Positions 13,366-27,500 of a stretch of DNA of 64,000 nt are shown piece by piece. The first letter of the stretch is position 1, and each line of letters starts with the position of its first letter. The notes under the pieces were generated by a model. That model saw only the letters and a program-made list of their open reading frames with translations, did no database searches and was not told the origin of the DNA. The position numbers were made by a program, and so were the translations under genes. Source of the stretch: Syngnathus acus (taxonomy: Eukaryota; Chordata; Actinopteri; Syngnathiformes; Syngnathidae); contig NC_051107.1 of assembly GCF_901709675.1 (NCBI RefSeq), positions 2,475,501 through 2,539,500 of the forward strand. Reading direction: 5' to 3'.

Positions 13366-15254
13366 GTGAGTATTGTGATAGTGGTGTGTTGCTGCACTAT
13401 TTGTGTTCAAGCGATTGTGTAAAAAAATAATCAAGGTAAAAATGTTGGATTAATAAACACGATTAATCATTGACTAGCATTAGCATTAAGCTAGCAGACA
13501 TTGGTGTGTAGTAAATACACATTTGTTAAAGGTGACTTTTTGATGCATCGTTAGATTGTTCAGGTGTTTATTAATGTTGGTGAGTTTACAGTCTGTGGCA
13601 GCTTGACACACATACAGCAACAAAAACATACACAAGGCAGCCATGTTTTTTTTTTCCCTACTCCATTTAATGACCTGCTTTGACGCCATCCCGTTAATGA
13701 GAACCGGGAGTGTGTAACGTCGTTATCCATGTTTGTGTTAAGTCAGTATGTCGATGACGCCTTTTTATGCTCCTTGGGCCACATCAGCCCCCCCCTCCAA
13801 AACATGCCACATTGCATCGTGAACAATCGCCGGATTACGCTGATTGATTACGACTGGCAAGGATGAATCGGACAAGTGTCAGGCGGCAAGCCAGTGACGG
13901 ACTTGCCATCTAATGGTGTTGACTCGCCAACTTGTGAATGTGTGCGTGTGAGGGAAACAGATGCTGAGTGACGACTGACTGACTGATGGCATAATGCGAT
14001 AACGAGCAGACGAACATGACGAGGGGGATGCACCAGATATGTAAAGCGGACATTATGTAAACCGACGCGATCAGATGCGTAACGACTCGGGCGGTTTCAC
14101 TCGTTACGCGCCGCGAAGCGCTACCACAAGTTACGACAAACACGCGCCACCGCAAGCGATCCGACGAATTCGCCACAACCTCAAGGTTTAAAATGTGGAT
14201 TTATTTTTATGTACTGTATTGTAAGTATAATAGTGAACATTAGAATTCATTTCTCTGACTCAGAAACATTCCGTTTAAATAAATTAAAAGATTACAGTAT
14301 AGTAAAAAAAATCCCTCCAATCCTGTAGGTGGCAGTAATGCATTATTCAAAGCAACAATTACAAGTCATATTTACATTCCGCAATCATATTTACATGGTG
14401 TAATAACTTCCACCTCGCTGATGTCTGAGCCTCACAATACATCATAAATCTCTCTCGCTGCCCAAGTTCCCTAACTGGGATAATAGGAAGAAAATGAGCG
14501 GATTATTGAGTGAAGGTGTAAAACAGATGCGCTATTATCAGTCTTCTGCTGTAACGCTTGTTTTTCATTACTTCTCCACATACTGAAGGAAGCACTGGAT
14601 CGATTGGATCTTCTGTATGAGCGGGCACCATTTTGTTTTTTGTATTTGTTTAGTGTCAAGGTCTTTATCGACGCTTTAACTACGCACACGTGCATCGTTC
14701 AAGTGCTTTCTTCACGGTCGCTTGGCAGCCAATGTGGATAATTCTTTTGTTGGTCACAAAGTAGGAGATGACCGTGGGAGTGCAAACACTAATATTCTTG
14801 TTAAAAATCCTCAAATTCCTCCACAAAAAAAAAAAGACAAGTGATAAAGATGAGGGATTGGCTGTCACCGCTGCATTCTCTCATTCTTCATATGTCCCGG
14901 GGAGAGGCATTAGTAAAACAGGGACATGACAACAATGGCTACAGCATAATCTGTCCAACCCCATTACGGACTGCTAGCACGCTCGCAGAAAGACACAAAC
15001 AAAGGCACGCATACGCGGAAATCTGTCACAGCGTATAACATACAACTGATGGAGGGCATAAGGATCTTCTCCAGCTTCTGCTGCATGACAATATAAACAT
15101 AAGTCCAGTGGCTGTCAGTGCTTTGCTTTCAAAGTGGATCCAAATCATCGCGGAAAAATCGAAACATTTTACGAACCACTAAAATCAGTGATTGATTACT
15201 GTTGAGAGGTTGATATTAGCAGATTTTGACAAATCTAAAATAAAAAATAGCTCT

Positions 15255-15975
15255 ACATGATTACTCGATTCAAATGGTTGAGTCATTTGGTAATCGATTA
15301 CTTTTCGATCAATCGATTGATCTCGACAGTTTTGTTGTTTATATTCTTGTTTAGTGTAATGTATATATTTGGCCAGTTTGTAGAGTGTAACGCTAAACTG
15401 GCACCTCCACTGTTGATTTAAAAGATTTCAAATGTTTTTCCGAATACATCTCACACTGTTGATGTTAGCAGGGGAGCTGAGCTTCATCTTGTTTTCCTTC
15501 ACCGTATCAACCTTTTGTTACGTTATCTCCGGCGGCGTAACGGGATTAGCAACTAGTCGGCGGGTCAGAAGCGAAGCGCGCCCCCCCAGGAACACTGGAG
15601 TGTTGACAACCTTGCTACGAGCAAATTGAAATAATGATCCTAGACGGGCTTAGCCGCGCGTGCAGTCGGCAGCTCGGAGGATGGAGCAATTATGCCCGGA
15701 CTGGGCACGATCGTGGGGCCAATCACGAGTGTTCATCTCCAAAGCCTCGAGTGGGAAAACACACTGAGAAAAAAAAACAAGAGCAAGAATGATGCAGTGG
15801 GAAGAATCATATTGTTGTGTTAAGTCGAGTGGTTATTCAGTCAAGCATTTGACCCGATAAGATATTTCTGCAAACAACTGATTTTACTTTGAAAGAAGAG
15901 TGACATAAAAATGTATCCGATTAATCGATAATGGCTAGAATAATCGATTCTAAAAATGTTCGATAGTGACGGCCC
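15255..15975. repeat. CGATTAATCGA-rich MITE sequences
   Basis: The left part (15255-15325) carries TTACTCGATT, AATCGATTAC and AATCGATTGATC. The right part (15915-15975) carries CCGATTAATCGATAATGG and ends in TAGTGACGGCCCTACA. Read on the other strand, that end is TGTAGGGCCGTCACTA, like a hAT-type terminus. They may be the two ends of one ~720-bp non-autonomous element or two neighbouring copies. Confidence 0.55.
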
Positions 15976-18039
15976 TACATTATGCTGTTACAAATTTTAT
16001 ATATTTAAATATATACATTTTTATATATCTTTTTAATTCATTTTTAAATATAAAAACATTTAAAATGATAAAATACCTTTTCTTTATTTTTAAATATAAA
16101 AATATAAAAATTAATAAAAAATATAAAATAAATATATAAAATAATAAAATCTTTGGACAATTTTGAGCAATTGAACATTTTTTTGTTCTCCTCGCTACCT
16201 GCTTCCGCCGGATCGCACTTGAAAACTTGCCAATCCTTTTTTTTTTCTGAGAATAAAGTTTACAAACCATTCCTAGAAATTGAATTACTGGGAGCGGGTT
16301 CCCTTGTCGTTCTGCTTCAATGAAAAGAGAACTTGCTCTCCATTGTATCTCATTATAAACTTTCCAAATAACGTTCTCGAACTTTCTAAAGCAACTCCTC
16401 GTCAAAAGGCAACATACTACACATGCTTTTATAATCGTAGTCTTTCTCGACTGCATGGCCATGAATCACGTCAGGTACAAAATAAATTGTATGCGAGTAG
16501 ACAATTTGCAAGCGTGTTAGGTGACCCTTTTCACAGCGAGGCCACGTTCCATTCAAGCGAGCTGCCGGCTTGGGGGCGCCATTATTCATGCTCGTTCACG
16601 GACTTCCCCGGCTAAGAACAAACATGGGATCATTAAGGAGACGTTTGCAGGAGCGCTAACGCCGAACCGCCGCTCGCAGTTCACCGAGACCAAAAATGTT
16701 AGCGCGCTAAAGCGCTAAGGGAAGATTCGGTTCGCTTCATGTCTCGCTCGCTCATAAGGGAAAGATAGTGCTTCAAAAGCGCCTTATTGCAATATGAAAG
16801 AACTGGAAAAAATTTGCGATCTTGTTTCATTCCTCTCAAAGGAGGTCACAGGATATTTGATTTAGTGAGCTGATATGTTTGATGAAAAAAAAAAAAAAAT
16901 GTCTTGCATGTGAGGAAAATTGCGTCTTTGTCTCTGGAGCAACAGAATGTTATGTCTACCTGCTCATAAAAGATAACGTTTTGAATAGCGCTCACAGCAT
17001 TCTGCCACAATTCAAATATTTCTATGAAATGTTTGATCATATTTTGAAGCAAACAGTAATCCCATAAAACTTGCCATTAGCTTTAAAAATGATTTTATTC
17101 GGAAAAAGTGTGCATGTATGGATACATAAGGTATCTGCTAACAACCCAGGCTAAAGCTAGCTTCTTCGCTACATACTTATTTTGTCAACAATATATATAT
17201 ATGTACAAATTATATACGAATGTAGGCTATGAAATAATATACACAAATATATTTGTGTTTATGTACAAGACTTTCTTCATTTACTCATTTATTATCGTAT
17301 GGATCTTTGACGTCTATAGCCGTCAATGGCAGTGAATGAGCTTAAAAAAAATAAATTCAATTTTTTTTTTCCCCCCAGGAAGTGTCACAGCTGTAGTCAA
17401 GATGTGTCTCGTGTGACGCATTCTGGCCGCCAGTGAAAAGCCTGACCAGAAGCAAGACCAGAAAACCAGCCATACTGCATCTTCCTACCTCGTTGGCGCC
17501 CTTGCGATATGTAAGTCTGCTTGTATGCTCTCCAACAACTCAAAAGAACATTCCGGCCACATTGTAAGTTGGCATTAAAAGGGAGCTCCAAACTTTTTCC
17601 CCTCCCACTTGCCGCAACTCGGCCGTAAGGTCAAATCAACCATCCGGCGCCCCGACTTCTTCTTCCGTTGACCTTTCTTGCGCAACTGTGCTTTGCCTCT
17701 CTCTCCTGGTTAAGCATTCATCAGTTTTCTCGCACTTTTATGCCTTTCTGACTTTCATTTTCACTCCACTTACTCCTCGGCCTGACTTTCATCATCCCGG
17801 AGCGTTTGCCATCCTTTCAGCTTTGTTACAATTGTTCCCTTTGTCGGTCAGCTCATATTGTGTCTGTCTTTACCCACTCTTGATTGTCTCTCTTTCATTC
17901 CCAGCCTTTCAACATCCAATACTTTTTCATTTCATCTTTTTTTTTTTTCCTCCCTCCTTGTTGTACAGCCTTTCTTATTTGCTTTTAACTTTCTTTCAAG
18001 TTAACTTTGGGAGTAAACACGCCAGTCGACTGCTGTAGG

Positions 18040-18250
18040 TGTTGAACCTATTAGTCGACTAGTCGACAAGTCAAGTACAGCAAATAGCTGAGTCAGTCTA
18101 GAACAGGCGATTAGTGATTAATTAACTTTGTCAATATAGATCAGTATAGTTGACTAGTTAGAGTAATTATGGAATAATATAAAATACCACAAGGTGCTTG
18201 GACCGATGTAAAAATATCAACGATATCATCGATTAATCGACGTCGACTTT
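18040..18250. repeat. GTCGACTAGTCGAC repeat segment
   Basis: ATTAGTCGACTAGTCGACAA at about 18050-18069 is strongly palindromic, and ATCATCGATTAATCGACGTC at about 18225-18244 lies near the other end. Both resemble the termini of the hAT-like family seen elsewhere in this window. No coding frame. Confidence 0.5.
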
Positions 18251-19635
18251 CATCACGCTAGCGTCAAATCCCCCCCAAATGTTCTCGTTTAACGCCGAAA
18301 ACGGAGTTCCCTTTAGTTTTACCCAGCTGCTTTCCACACGCTACACGAGCTAGCGCCAATTTAAGCATCGCTACCCAAGCGTGTGCGTTTTGAATCCATA
18401 AGAAAATCTCCCAAACGCTTGAATGTTACGTTGAGGTTGCGTCACTCGTTTTGGGAGGTTAATCCGCCATGCGTGCTCCCCGCGTGCCAGATCCCATCAA
18501 TGCAGACGCCCACGCCGCAGGCGAGCGCACGAAACCCTGCGCCGCTTGCATTTATGATTCAACGCGCACTTCCCGCCTTCCCCTTTGCACTCTCCGTCCT
18601 CTTCCCGCTCACCTGCGCCGCACTTCTTCCTCCGAGCGCTTCTTCTCCTGGCCAACGAGCGTTTTTTCTCATTTGCCTAGCCTTCTTTTCTTATCACAAC
18701 CTTTCTCTTATTTGTTCCTGCTGCCCATCACCCCCCTCCCTGATAATATTCATTCCCGAAGCGAAGGATGGCATTAGCAGTCGGTGTGCTTCGGCGCCAA
18801 CGCGCAATATGTTGGCACATGACAAGATTGTGTCCCCTCCCCTCTGCACGGCGCACTGCATCAATAGCGCTCGGCAGCCAAGCGTGACGTGCAGGCGTCC
18901 ACCACATAATAAGCAACTTTCTCACCCACCACCCCCACGGCTCCTTTTTTTTTTAATTATAATTGCAATATCCAAGTATGCTGATCTTATTCAAAAAGCC
19001 AGCGGTGGTCTTAATTCCTTATTTTATTTAAGTTCCCCCCCCCAAAATGCCAACGCCACCTTGTTATACTTGTCATTCTCTGGTTTGAGATAGATTGATT
19101 GATTTATTGAGGGATTTTTTATTTATTTATTTTTGTTATTCCAGCTGTCAAGACGTGTTGTTTTCTCGCATTTCTCTTCCCGCTTGTTGTCATCTATGTT
19201 GTTTGATCTCGCACCGGCATGCTCGATTACTTCCTCCCTCGATAGCGCCTTTACTCCAGTTGCCTCCATTTCCCTTATTGTTGATTTTTTTTTTTTGCTG
19301 GTTCATCGACTTGACGAGGCGGTTATTCAATATACATCACAATATTCCAGGCATCCCTGCAACATGCTTTGTTTCTGACAGCTAATATCTCCGCATGTAA
19401 CAATCAAGTTGTCATGTAGACTTGGGCAATATTGCAGAAACTGGACGGAAAATACCAAAAATGAGAATCGGACAATATGTTGTTTTCTGAAAAAAAAAAA
19501 GAAGCTAATCAGGTAAGGGAAGTCAAGGCATGAATGCAAATCTCAAATGGTGTCATCACTGATGTGTAGCTGCTATAACATTAGAAGCATGTAATATAAA
19601 TAGGACTAACAAAATTAAATAATTAAACTGTGCCT

Positions 19636-19728
19636 ACTGGCCAACAGGGGGCAGTACAATACAGATATGGAGCTCCTCAGTATGCTGCAGTAATATATGG
19701 TGTTTGCAGATGATAAAGAATATAGGCC
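19636..19728 (+). repeat. Dispersed repeat with CTCF-like motif, copy 2
   Basis: CCAACAGGGGGCAGTACAAT at about 19641-19660 corresponds to the first block of the 13297 copy. GCAGATGATAAAGAATATAG at about 19706-19725 corresponds to the second. The CTCF core is imperfect here (A for C at the fourth position). Confidence 0.6.
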
Positions 19729-20758
19729 GGTCAGAATTGTTGTTTTCTTATTTATTTTCCAACAACACTGGTCCATACTTAATAACATAAATATTTTGGA
19801 AAACAACACCGAAAACTGCCAAACAACTGTTGTGTGTGTGTGTCACCGAAGGGACTTCATTGTCCCTGGCAGAGTATGTAAACAAGCTTGGCAAGACAGT
19901 GACACAATTGACTAATTGAACTCCGCCGTTCTGCCGCTATATCAAGAGACACAATGGCGGCTGTCACAATTTGCACAAATCGCCAACAGGAGCTTTCCAT
20001 ATTTTTCATCCTGACATTTAACATCAATTATAAATGTTTCCTAGCAAGTTAGTCACTAACTTGATTGTAAATATCAAACCACTTGTCATAAAAAAGCCCA
20101 TGTGGTCCGAAAAGCAACATTTCGGAGCTAACAAAAAAAAAGTTAAGTCTTACAAGCGGGACGCTATGAAGACATTTTATTCAGGTCACCCAGAGGTGAA
20201 AAACTGTCTTTTCTAATACGCTTTCTATTTGTCAGCGTATCAGTTAGACTCACACTGTGAGTCCAGCACACCGCCAGCCTATTTCCGCCATCATTACCCG
20301 ACACACACAATTATTCACGCTTGGAGCGAGCAAACGCGCTGAGCGAAAGTAAACAAAACTTACAGAAAAGTGCCATCTTACTTTTTAGCACCATTATTGA
20401 CACACATCCTTGTGTTTTTCAATTAAGCTCCATTGACCGAGCGGCCTTGAATTTGTGTCACTGTTGCGTTGTGGGAGTAGTTTTCATAGATCGGTGTAGT
20501 GACACATTAAGACTTGCTGCTTGTTATTTTATTCATGTGTGAAATGTTTTATTCGAAAACTTTTAACCACATAAGTTTGTCTTAGTAGAGCCTGTTTATT
20601 ATTTCTGTGCGTCTTTATATTAAAGTACAATATTGTAGGGTGCAATTCTTGAGGAGGCTCAAATAGACTAAAATTTTATGTTTTTAGTTACATTTGTGGT
20701 CATGGTATAAATTTAACTGGGCACCACTCTTATACGTACCATTCGTGAGATACTTGTA

Positions 20759-20794
20759 GTCCCACAGGGTTCAATCTTAGGTCCCATGCTGTTT
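20759..20794 (+). pseudogene. Relic reverse-transcriptase motif (LINE)
   Basis: Twelve codons read VPQGSILGPMLF, the highly conserved reverse-transcriptase motif found in CR1/L2-type LINE proteins. The intact LINE in this window has GVPQGSILGP at residues 725-734. The flanking frame is quickly lost to stops, so this is a heavily decayed LINE fragment whose extent cannot be set by eye. Confidence 0.5.
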
Positions 20795-23700
20795 ACTAAC
20801 AGTACATGATTTAGTGCAAATTTGTTTTGGATCATTACAAACATTTTGAGTATTCCTTACGTTCTCTCAATAGTTGAAAATTGTGTTTTCAAGGCAGAAT
20901 TTTGGATATAGTGGAGTCACAAATGATGAATCTCAACAAAACTGATGACTGTACAGTTGGTAAATGCACTAAAGTGAGAAATAGGAATCCATTTTTCATC
21001 GTGTCACATTTCATTCCATAAGTGGACCAGAAAGCAAGAGGCAACAGGGCAGACTTACTTAACACCAACAAACAAAAACATTCTGTTTCTGTGGTTTCAA
21101 GGCGACATTTTAGCTCCTTACATGCCTTTAATGACTTATTCATAAATCCCTTCAGAGGCTGCGTCAATATACAAATTTAGCCCAGTTTGGCAGTGCTGCA
21201 TTTGGCCTCACTGCATTTTTCATCACAATAGTGGACAAGATAAGGGGGGAGGGGGTGGGAATAAAAAAAAAAACATGCATAGAATGTGTGACCAACACAA
21301 AGACTGCAATTGGTGTTGAATTGTATTCATTCAAAATAGGTCTGTGTTGTGTGTCTGTAAAGTTTCCAGGTTGGTTGGTTTGGGCTACTTTCGTTCCAAA
21401 CAATGCTATCGAGAACAGGGCTACCTTTATCAGAGTTGTGAGTCTCTGCTCAGTATTGGCTTAATTCTTTCTTCCCTCCACCCCTTTCATTTTTCAATTT
21501 TCCCCAGTACCAATAGACTTACCTCGCACACGTCTGGCGCCGAGTCATTTCCTCGCGTATGCATCATCGGCGTTTGATTTCGCAAGCAATCTTACCTTTC
21601 AGTCGGAAATCTTTCCCCAAATCACCTCTCTCTTCTCCATGGAGAAAATTGGAAACACCGCCACCCCCCACCCACCCTCAATCCCCACTCGACTTTCAAT
21701 AATTTTTTTGCATGAACTGAAAGTACTTTCAAATGTTTCAGACTGTTGAATTGTTTGCCTCTCACCAGCTATGGGATAATGTTCCATGAGACTACCTTTA
21801 ATGAATTTCATGCGGTGGTGTCAAAGTCAGGGACATCTCACACTGGCTGTATCGCTGGGTGGCATTATTCTGCCTATTAAAACGAGTAGTTCTGAACACT
21901 TATTCAAAATAGAATTGACTGAGTGTTGAAATGGCACGTTCAAGTGTGGAAATACTGCAGCAAAATTTGAACATCCAGTAATCCCTCCCAAGAATACAAT
22001 CGTGCCTAATACTAAGTTAGCATTAGCAGTGGAAACAAGCCAACGTTAGCCACAGGAGTTCTAAACATTCATTCGAAATAGGATTAAGTGTTAAACGGAG
22101 ACTTTGCAGTTTAAAACACTGCAGCAAGACTTCAACGTAGCCTAACCTAGCATAACTAAGCTAGCATTAGCAAGCCGATGTTAGTTACAGATGCTATGTT
22201 GCTAGCATGATTTCTTTTTTTTCTTATCGGAAACTGTTAAAAGTATCCATAAACCAGACACCACCTCAGTATACTCAGTATAAGGCACTCTAGTGTGATC
22301 CTGCCTACGTATTGCGTGTCCCGTGGAGGTTTGTAGAGTCACAACTTAACGAGAGCGCTTTGTGTTTGCACACCAAGTTACGTGCGTCGTGACTGACCTC
22401 ACAGTTGCTGGAGTGCTCTTAAACTTTTCAGGAGGTACCCGCCCCCTACATTACCGGAGTGCTTCACTTTGTGTTTGCTTTCCACCCAGTGCAGGAAGTA
22501 GAAATGGAACAAAACAAAAAAAAAAAAAAAACAAGAAAGGTACAAGCAACCATTTGAGCTGCCACATTAAGTACTTTTAGTGGAGAGTGACAAACGGCAA
22601 AAAGAATTAGTCCGTATGAAAATGGGCTCCTTTTTTTAATTCAATTTCGAAATGTCATTTCTAAAAGGCCACATAATTGAGGTGTCTTTCGCACATTTTG
22701 AAATGCTGCCTGGGTCCTAATATCAGACAGTAATGACACACGTGTTCTGTCACGTTCTGCTTTTCGTATCTGTGACGTTTTGCACTTTTCAGGAACATAC
22801 GTATCTATAACTGTTTTGCTTTGAGCTTCTGTTGCTTGTACCCGGAGGATCAGACTCATTTCAGTACAGCGAGCTTTGGCATAAGAGGAGGATGTTGGAT
22901 TCCCTTTTGCCAGCGGCAGTCGATATTCGCCTTGGCTGCAGCGCAGTTGCTTGTTTTGCAATAAAGGAGGACATTTAGACTTTTTGAAGAGTTAAGGGGA
23001 GAGGTTGCTGAAAATGACTTGGTGAGAAAGTAAAACAAGCTGAGAAAGTTTGAGGGAAAGTGGGAAAATCAGCTTGGCTCGACCGTCCATCACTTAGTCG
23101 TAACTCTGTGACCTGGAGGATTGAAATAATGCCATGTTAAACTTTCCTATTGCTATTCAACAAACGACCGGTCCAATTCTAGGATTTGAGCAGCTCACGC
23201 TGCAGCAGTGTCATTTCAAAGGGGAAAAATGAGTGTGTCAACAGCAAATTAGCATTTTTCACCTTTTGAGGCGAAGACACTTTTCCAAAACATTTTGCGG
23301 AAAAACCCCCGCATTTGACAGCCTCAGACATAACTGCATAGAAAACAAAATTGAAGGAAAAATAAATGTTCAACTGTAGCTTCTTTTCTCTCTCTTAAAT
23401 ATGTATGCGGCTCCAGCCCTTTTCATAGACTACCTTTAGGGTTCGGCGGTCTAGAACAATGCAACGATTCCTCTGTGTCACTCTTTGCCCGGGCACCAGC
23501 CTCGAAGGATTTATAAGAGCGGTACTTTACTAAAACAGACACACCTCCTCGCTATTGGCCTGAAGAAGAATGGGAAATATGTGGCGGTGATCTATGGTTC
23601 CAATTCGTCAAGCGAGCGGACCTTTCGCTGACCTCCTCAGCGCTAAATAATTGGGGTGGACCCGCAAAATGGAGGAAGATGGTAGGGAAAAGCAAATACA

Positions 23701-23961
23701 TTGTCCATGATGTAAATGGCTTCCATGAAAAACAAATGACTTAAAAGCCGGGGAAGTGGAGCCAAATAAGACGGCAATCAGGAGATAGCAGCTCGCAAAT
23801 GTGTGCAATCAAAGAGTCATTTAGAAGGGAAGTCGGACTCTTCAAATTATAGTGGAAGCCACGCTAGAGAAAATAAGCATCAGGTTTTGAAAGCAAAGTA
23901 TTTGACTGTGATGGTTTAAAAGATATATATATTTTGCTGATCCGTACTGTTTTGTTCCATT

Positions 23962-24250
23962 TAGGGCTGAAACGATTGATCGAAAAAAAAATCAAGAACG
24001 TAAAGTGCAATGATTTTGACAGTTGACTAGTTAACACCTAGCTGCTAACCTGAGCTCACAATTGCCAACTCCTCACATCCATTTTCTGACTCCCACATCA
24101 CTCACCAAGTCAGACCCAAGCCCCTTTTAAAGCCACACACACTCAAAAGTCAGAATGTGAAGTGGACAAAAACATTTTGTCGTTTAATAATACAATACGT
24201 ATTTTCATCCAGTTAATTGATTGGATAATCAGAGGATTAATCGATTCTGA
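23962..24250. repeat. hAT-like MITE with CGATTAATCGA ends
   Basis: It begins with TAGGGCTGAAACGATTGATC and ends with GAGGATTAATCGATTCTGAA, so both ends carry the ACGATT/AATCGAT words of the family. The interior shares CACTCACCAAGTCAG and AAAGCCACACACACTC with the 11281 copy. No transposase is encoded. Confidence 0.6.
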
Positions 24251-24410
24251 AACTGAAATTCAAACGTACAAAGAATAATTGTAATTTTGTAAAGAAAAGC
24301 AATTTTAAATAATGAATAATTAATACTGAAGGAAAAACACTGCCGAGGTACCATTTAAAAACAATTAATTGGGAAAAAAAAGTACTGTTTGAGTTTTGCA
24401 GTGATGATGG

Positions 24411-24530
24411 CCAAATAAATAAACAAACAAATAAATAAATAAACTTTTTAAATAAATACATAAATAAATATATAAATACATAAATAAATACATAAATAAA
24501 TAAATATATAAATAAATATATAAATCAAGT
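24411..24530. repeat. (AAAT)n/(AATACATA)n microsatellite
   Basis: About 120 bp of AAAT and AAATACAT units with small variations. Confidence 0.9.
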
Positions 24531-27500
24531 TAGAACATGCCGTATTATTGAAGTATTCTTGCACAGCATGCTTGACAGATTTGTTCAGGAGCTCGATGGC
24601 GTGTGGCCCGCATGTAAAAACTAACCGCCCAACGTCCAATTTAGTTGCCTTATGCCTTCCACTCTTTGCGTCTGTTTATTGGCGGAGACTAATCACCGGG
24701 CGACCGCTCTGCCCTCGCTTTGGCTTCACGCCGGTATTGCCTCGTCATCCTCCGCGGCCGACCCGGAGCGAGGGCGAGAGCACGCAAACGCCCACCGGGC
24801 AGACACGTGACGCGCCAGACAATAGATCAGACAAGCCACGAGGAATGCTAATTAAAGCGATTGGTAAAACGGAGCTGCCAATGAGAGCAAACATGTGAAA
24901 GGTAGCCAAGTAAAATGTGCAGGGAGGGACAAGAATAAGTGGAAGTTATTCCTACATGGCAGCGAGAGTGCGAGAGACGGAGACAAGACAGCTTTTATTA
25001 CACAACATGTGCTGTGGACAGATGGCGGTGAATTATGTATTAAGGCTTTTACACCGCTTCTCTACTTTAGCACTGGAGTAGAAAATGAGCCCGGCATGTC
25101 GAGCAAAAATGTTTAGCAATGTTTTCACATCTTCACCCTGCTATGGCCTCATTTGCCCCCCCGCCCCCCGCGGCATTTTTTTTTTTTTTTGTTTTACCCA
25201 GGACATACAGTTGAATGCCACAATTTGTATTGTCTGTGAAGTTATTTAATATATGTGCATACTTTCTGAAGTTTCTTGTGCAACATGCAAAACTGATTTT
25301 AAATGTGAGAAGCAGTTGTAGGATTAGCATAATATTCAACATTGTTTTTTTTTTGTTTTTTTTTTTTTAAGCAAGCCCACAATGTGCCACTTGGTTGCCC
25401 GATAGAACCCGACTTGCTGTCAACGCTACTCAACTCCCGACCTACTCCAAATATTAATTCTTGAAAACAAGTCAGCCAAAATGGAGATTTGGTGTTTAAA
25501 AGTAGACTCAAACAAATGCTTGTGTTGTTTTGTAATATAAGCGCTAAATATAATGTCTTGTTTCACTGATGGAGCTAAAAAAAATAAAATCATGGCAAAT
25601 ATTCTCATATTATTAATTCCACACTACAGAACTAAAAATCATCATTGTCAATTTTCTAAAAAACTCAATAATTCCAATGTGGTGTCACCTCATTAAGGGG
25701 AAGACTAAAATGGGCTGGGACATGGTTCTTTGGATCTGAATGCAGTTCTATTAGATGCTTTGCTTCACCATGCCTTCTTGCCAGTCCTGCAGGCCTTCCT
25801 GGCATGGCAGGCTGTCAGACGTCCTGCCAGGGTGCAGGACGCTCTGGTCCCCGGGCCGAGGTTGTAATGGAATTTGTGAGCAGAACTGGAGAGAATTAGG
25901 AATAGATTACCCTTGTAATGGAAAATAAAAAAAAAAATTATATTGTGTAAAGCCCTCCTTCATCACACATTTCACTATTTAACAATTTAGTTTTGTACAG
26001 TTTGGTCTAACTGTTGTTTAAATTCCATGTGATTCCATTATGAACCACTATGGCAGCACATTTATCCAGTCTGTAGAAGTTTGAAAGAAGAAGAACAAAA
26101 CAGTAAGTAGTGTACTTGAGCACAGCCTAGTTTTGCTGCCATCCTGCTTTTTACGCCTACAGAAAGCGAGGACTATAGGTTAATTTTAAAATGTACATTT
26201 TTTTGTCGAATTAATTTGATTACTATAAACACATTGAGGGATCGCGTACACTGTATTTAAGTCATAACAAAATTATTTTACAGACCTTGAAAAAAAAACG
26301 GTGGAGGTGTGAGGCTTAAAAAAACATTGTGGGATAAATACAAAGGGTTAGTTTAGTTCATGTATTATCCGGCTAATTACAAAACAAACAATTTAAAACA
26401 GAACCACCTCGATGGAGGCGATAAAAGTATAACATTGACCCGATATCCAAGCACGAAACAAAGGCAAACCATGTTTGTTTTCATTTTTTTTTTTTTTTTG
26501 GTGCTATTGCAGCAATTCTGCACGGCACCCAGTTAGAAATTCCGTCGTGCCCGTTGGCATGTGAAAGCGTACACATTTTGCAAACATGAATAGAAGATTT
26601 AAATACTGTAAACTAGAGCTGAATAGCTTCCCGGAAAATGTGAGCCGTGTCCCGTGTTCTATAAATATACTGAAAAACGGCAAGCAAAAAGCACACAATG
26701 TTCTTTTACATATGCTTATTACTCTTTGCCTATCTGGTTGTGAATGATAGGCGATTACACCCCTGAAGCTGAAAAACGTTAGGTCGCCACACACATTAGA
26801 CTTTGTGGAATTTTTTGAAACGATTGCCTAATTCAACATCTTCCACATAACAGAGAAACCGTCATCGTAATTCAAACCCATTTTGCTTATGTAGTTTTCA
26901 TTTAGGCAGCTTTGAGAAAACTTACATTGACTTTAGTCAACTTTGCCAAAACAAAGCAGCTCCTAATGAATTCCAGATTAAACCGGAGGGATGCTGTCGA
27001 TCACGGGGCGACAGGCTTTCTAGCGCAAACAAACAATATCTTCAAATTCCCATGAGTGTACGTCTGGGCTTTTGTGTGAGTGAGTGACGGCTTGAGTCAA
27101 CAAGGGGATAATTAGACGATTAGCATTTACGCACTTGCTTCAGCTTGGATGAACCAAATTTTTATGTCATTATGACTTTCGGAAAAAAAAATTGGACAAA
27201 AAGACTTTTGTAATAGTAATAAAAGTTACCTAGGCAATTCCCAGACTTTTAATCCAGTTTTTTTTTTCTGCACTTTGATTTCCATTTATTTGTCTTTCTT
27301 CCTTGTCGAAGCTTATTTCCAATATCCACGGAATTAAGATAAAGCATCAAAACAGTGAGCCTTGGTTTGCTCTGAGCTTTTTTCCAGCTAAAACTGCAAT
27401 TTGAATTCCAAATACCGCATCTTTGATGGTACAAAGGCAGGCAAATCTCACCGATTATATCTGATTGGATTCTAACCATTCCACCGCAAGCTAAGCTAGC

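Larger units (their letters stand above)
9731..20758. other. Gene-free intergenic region with scattered repeats
   Basis: No conserved coding exon was recognised on either strand. The longest open frame (18383-19093, 236 codons) is rich in Ser, Pro, Leu and Phe because the DNA is CT-rich. It has no known motif, and an overlapping frame is similarly open. Several members of the CGATTAATCGA repeat family and of the CCACCAGGGGGCAG family fall here and are listed separately. A very AT-rich tract lies at about 15990-16150. Confidence 0.5.

Noticed and set aside
18383-19093. 236-codon open frame on the plus strand
   Set aside because: Longest frame outside the LINE, but its Ser/Pro/Leu/Phe bias follows from CT-rich DNA. 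It overlaps another open frame, has no domain or repeat of known proteins and no splice context.
24600-24800. GC-rich pocket as a possible CpG-island promoter
   Set aside because: No conserved first exon, no clear TATA or initiator, and no downstream gene. Composition alone is not enough.
25795-25835. Small hairpin TGGCAGG/CCTGCCA as a possible microRNA precursor
   Set aside because: The stem is only about 7-8 bp with no extended pairing, far short of a pre-miRNA hairpin.
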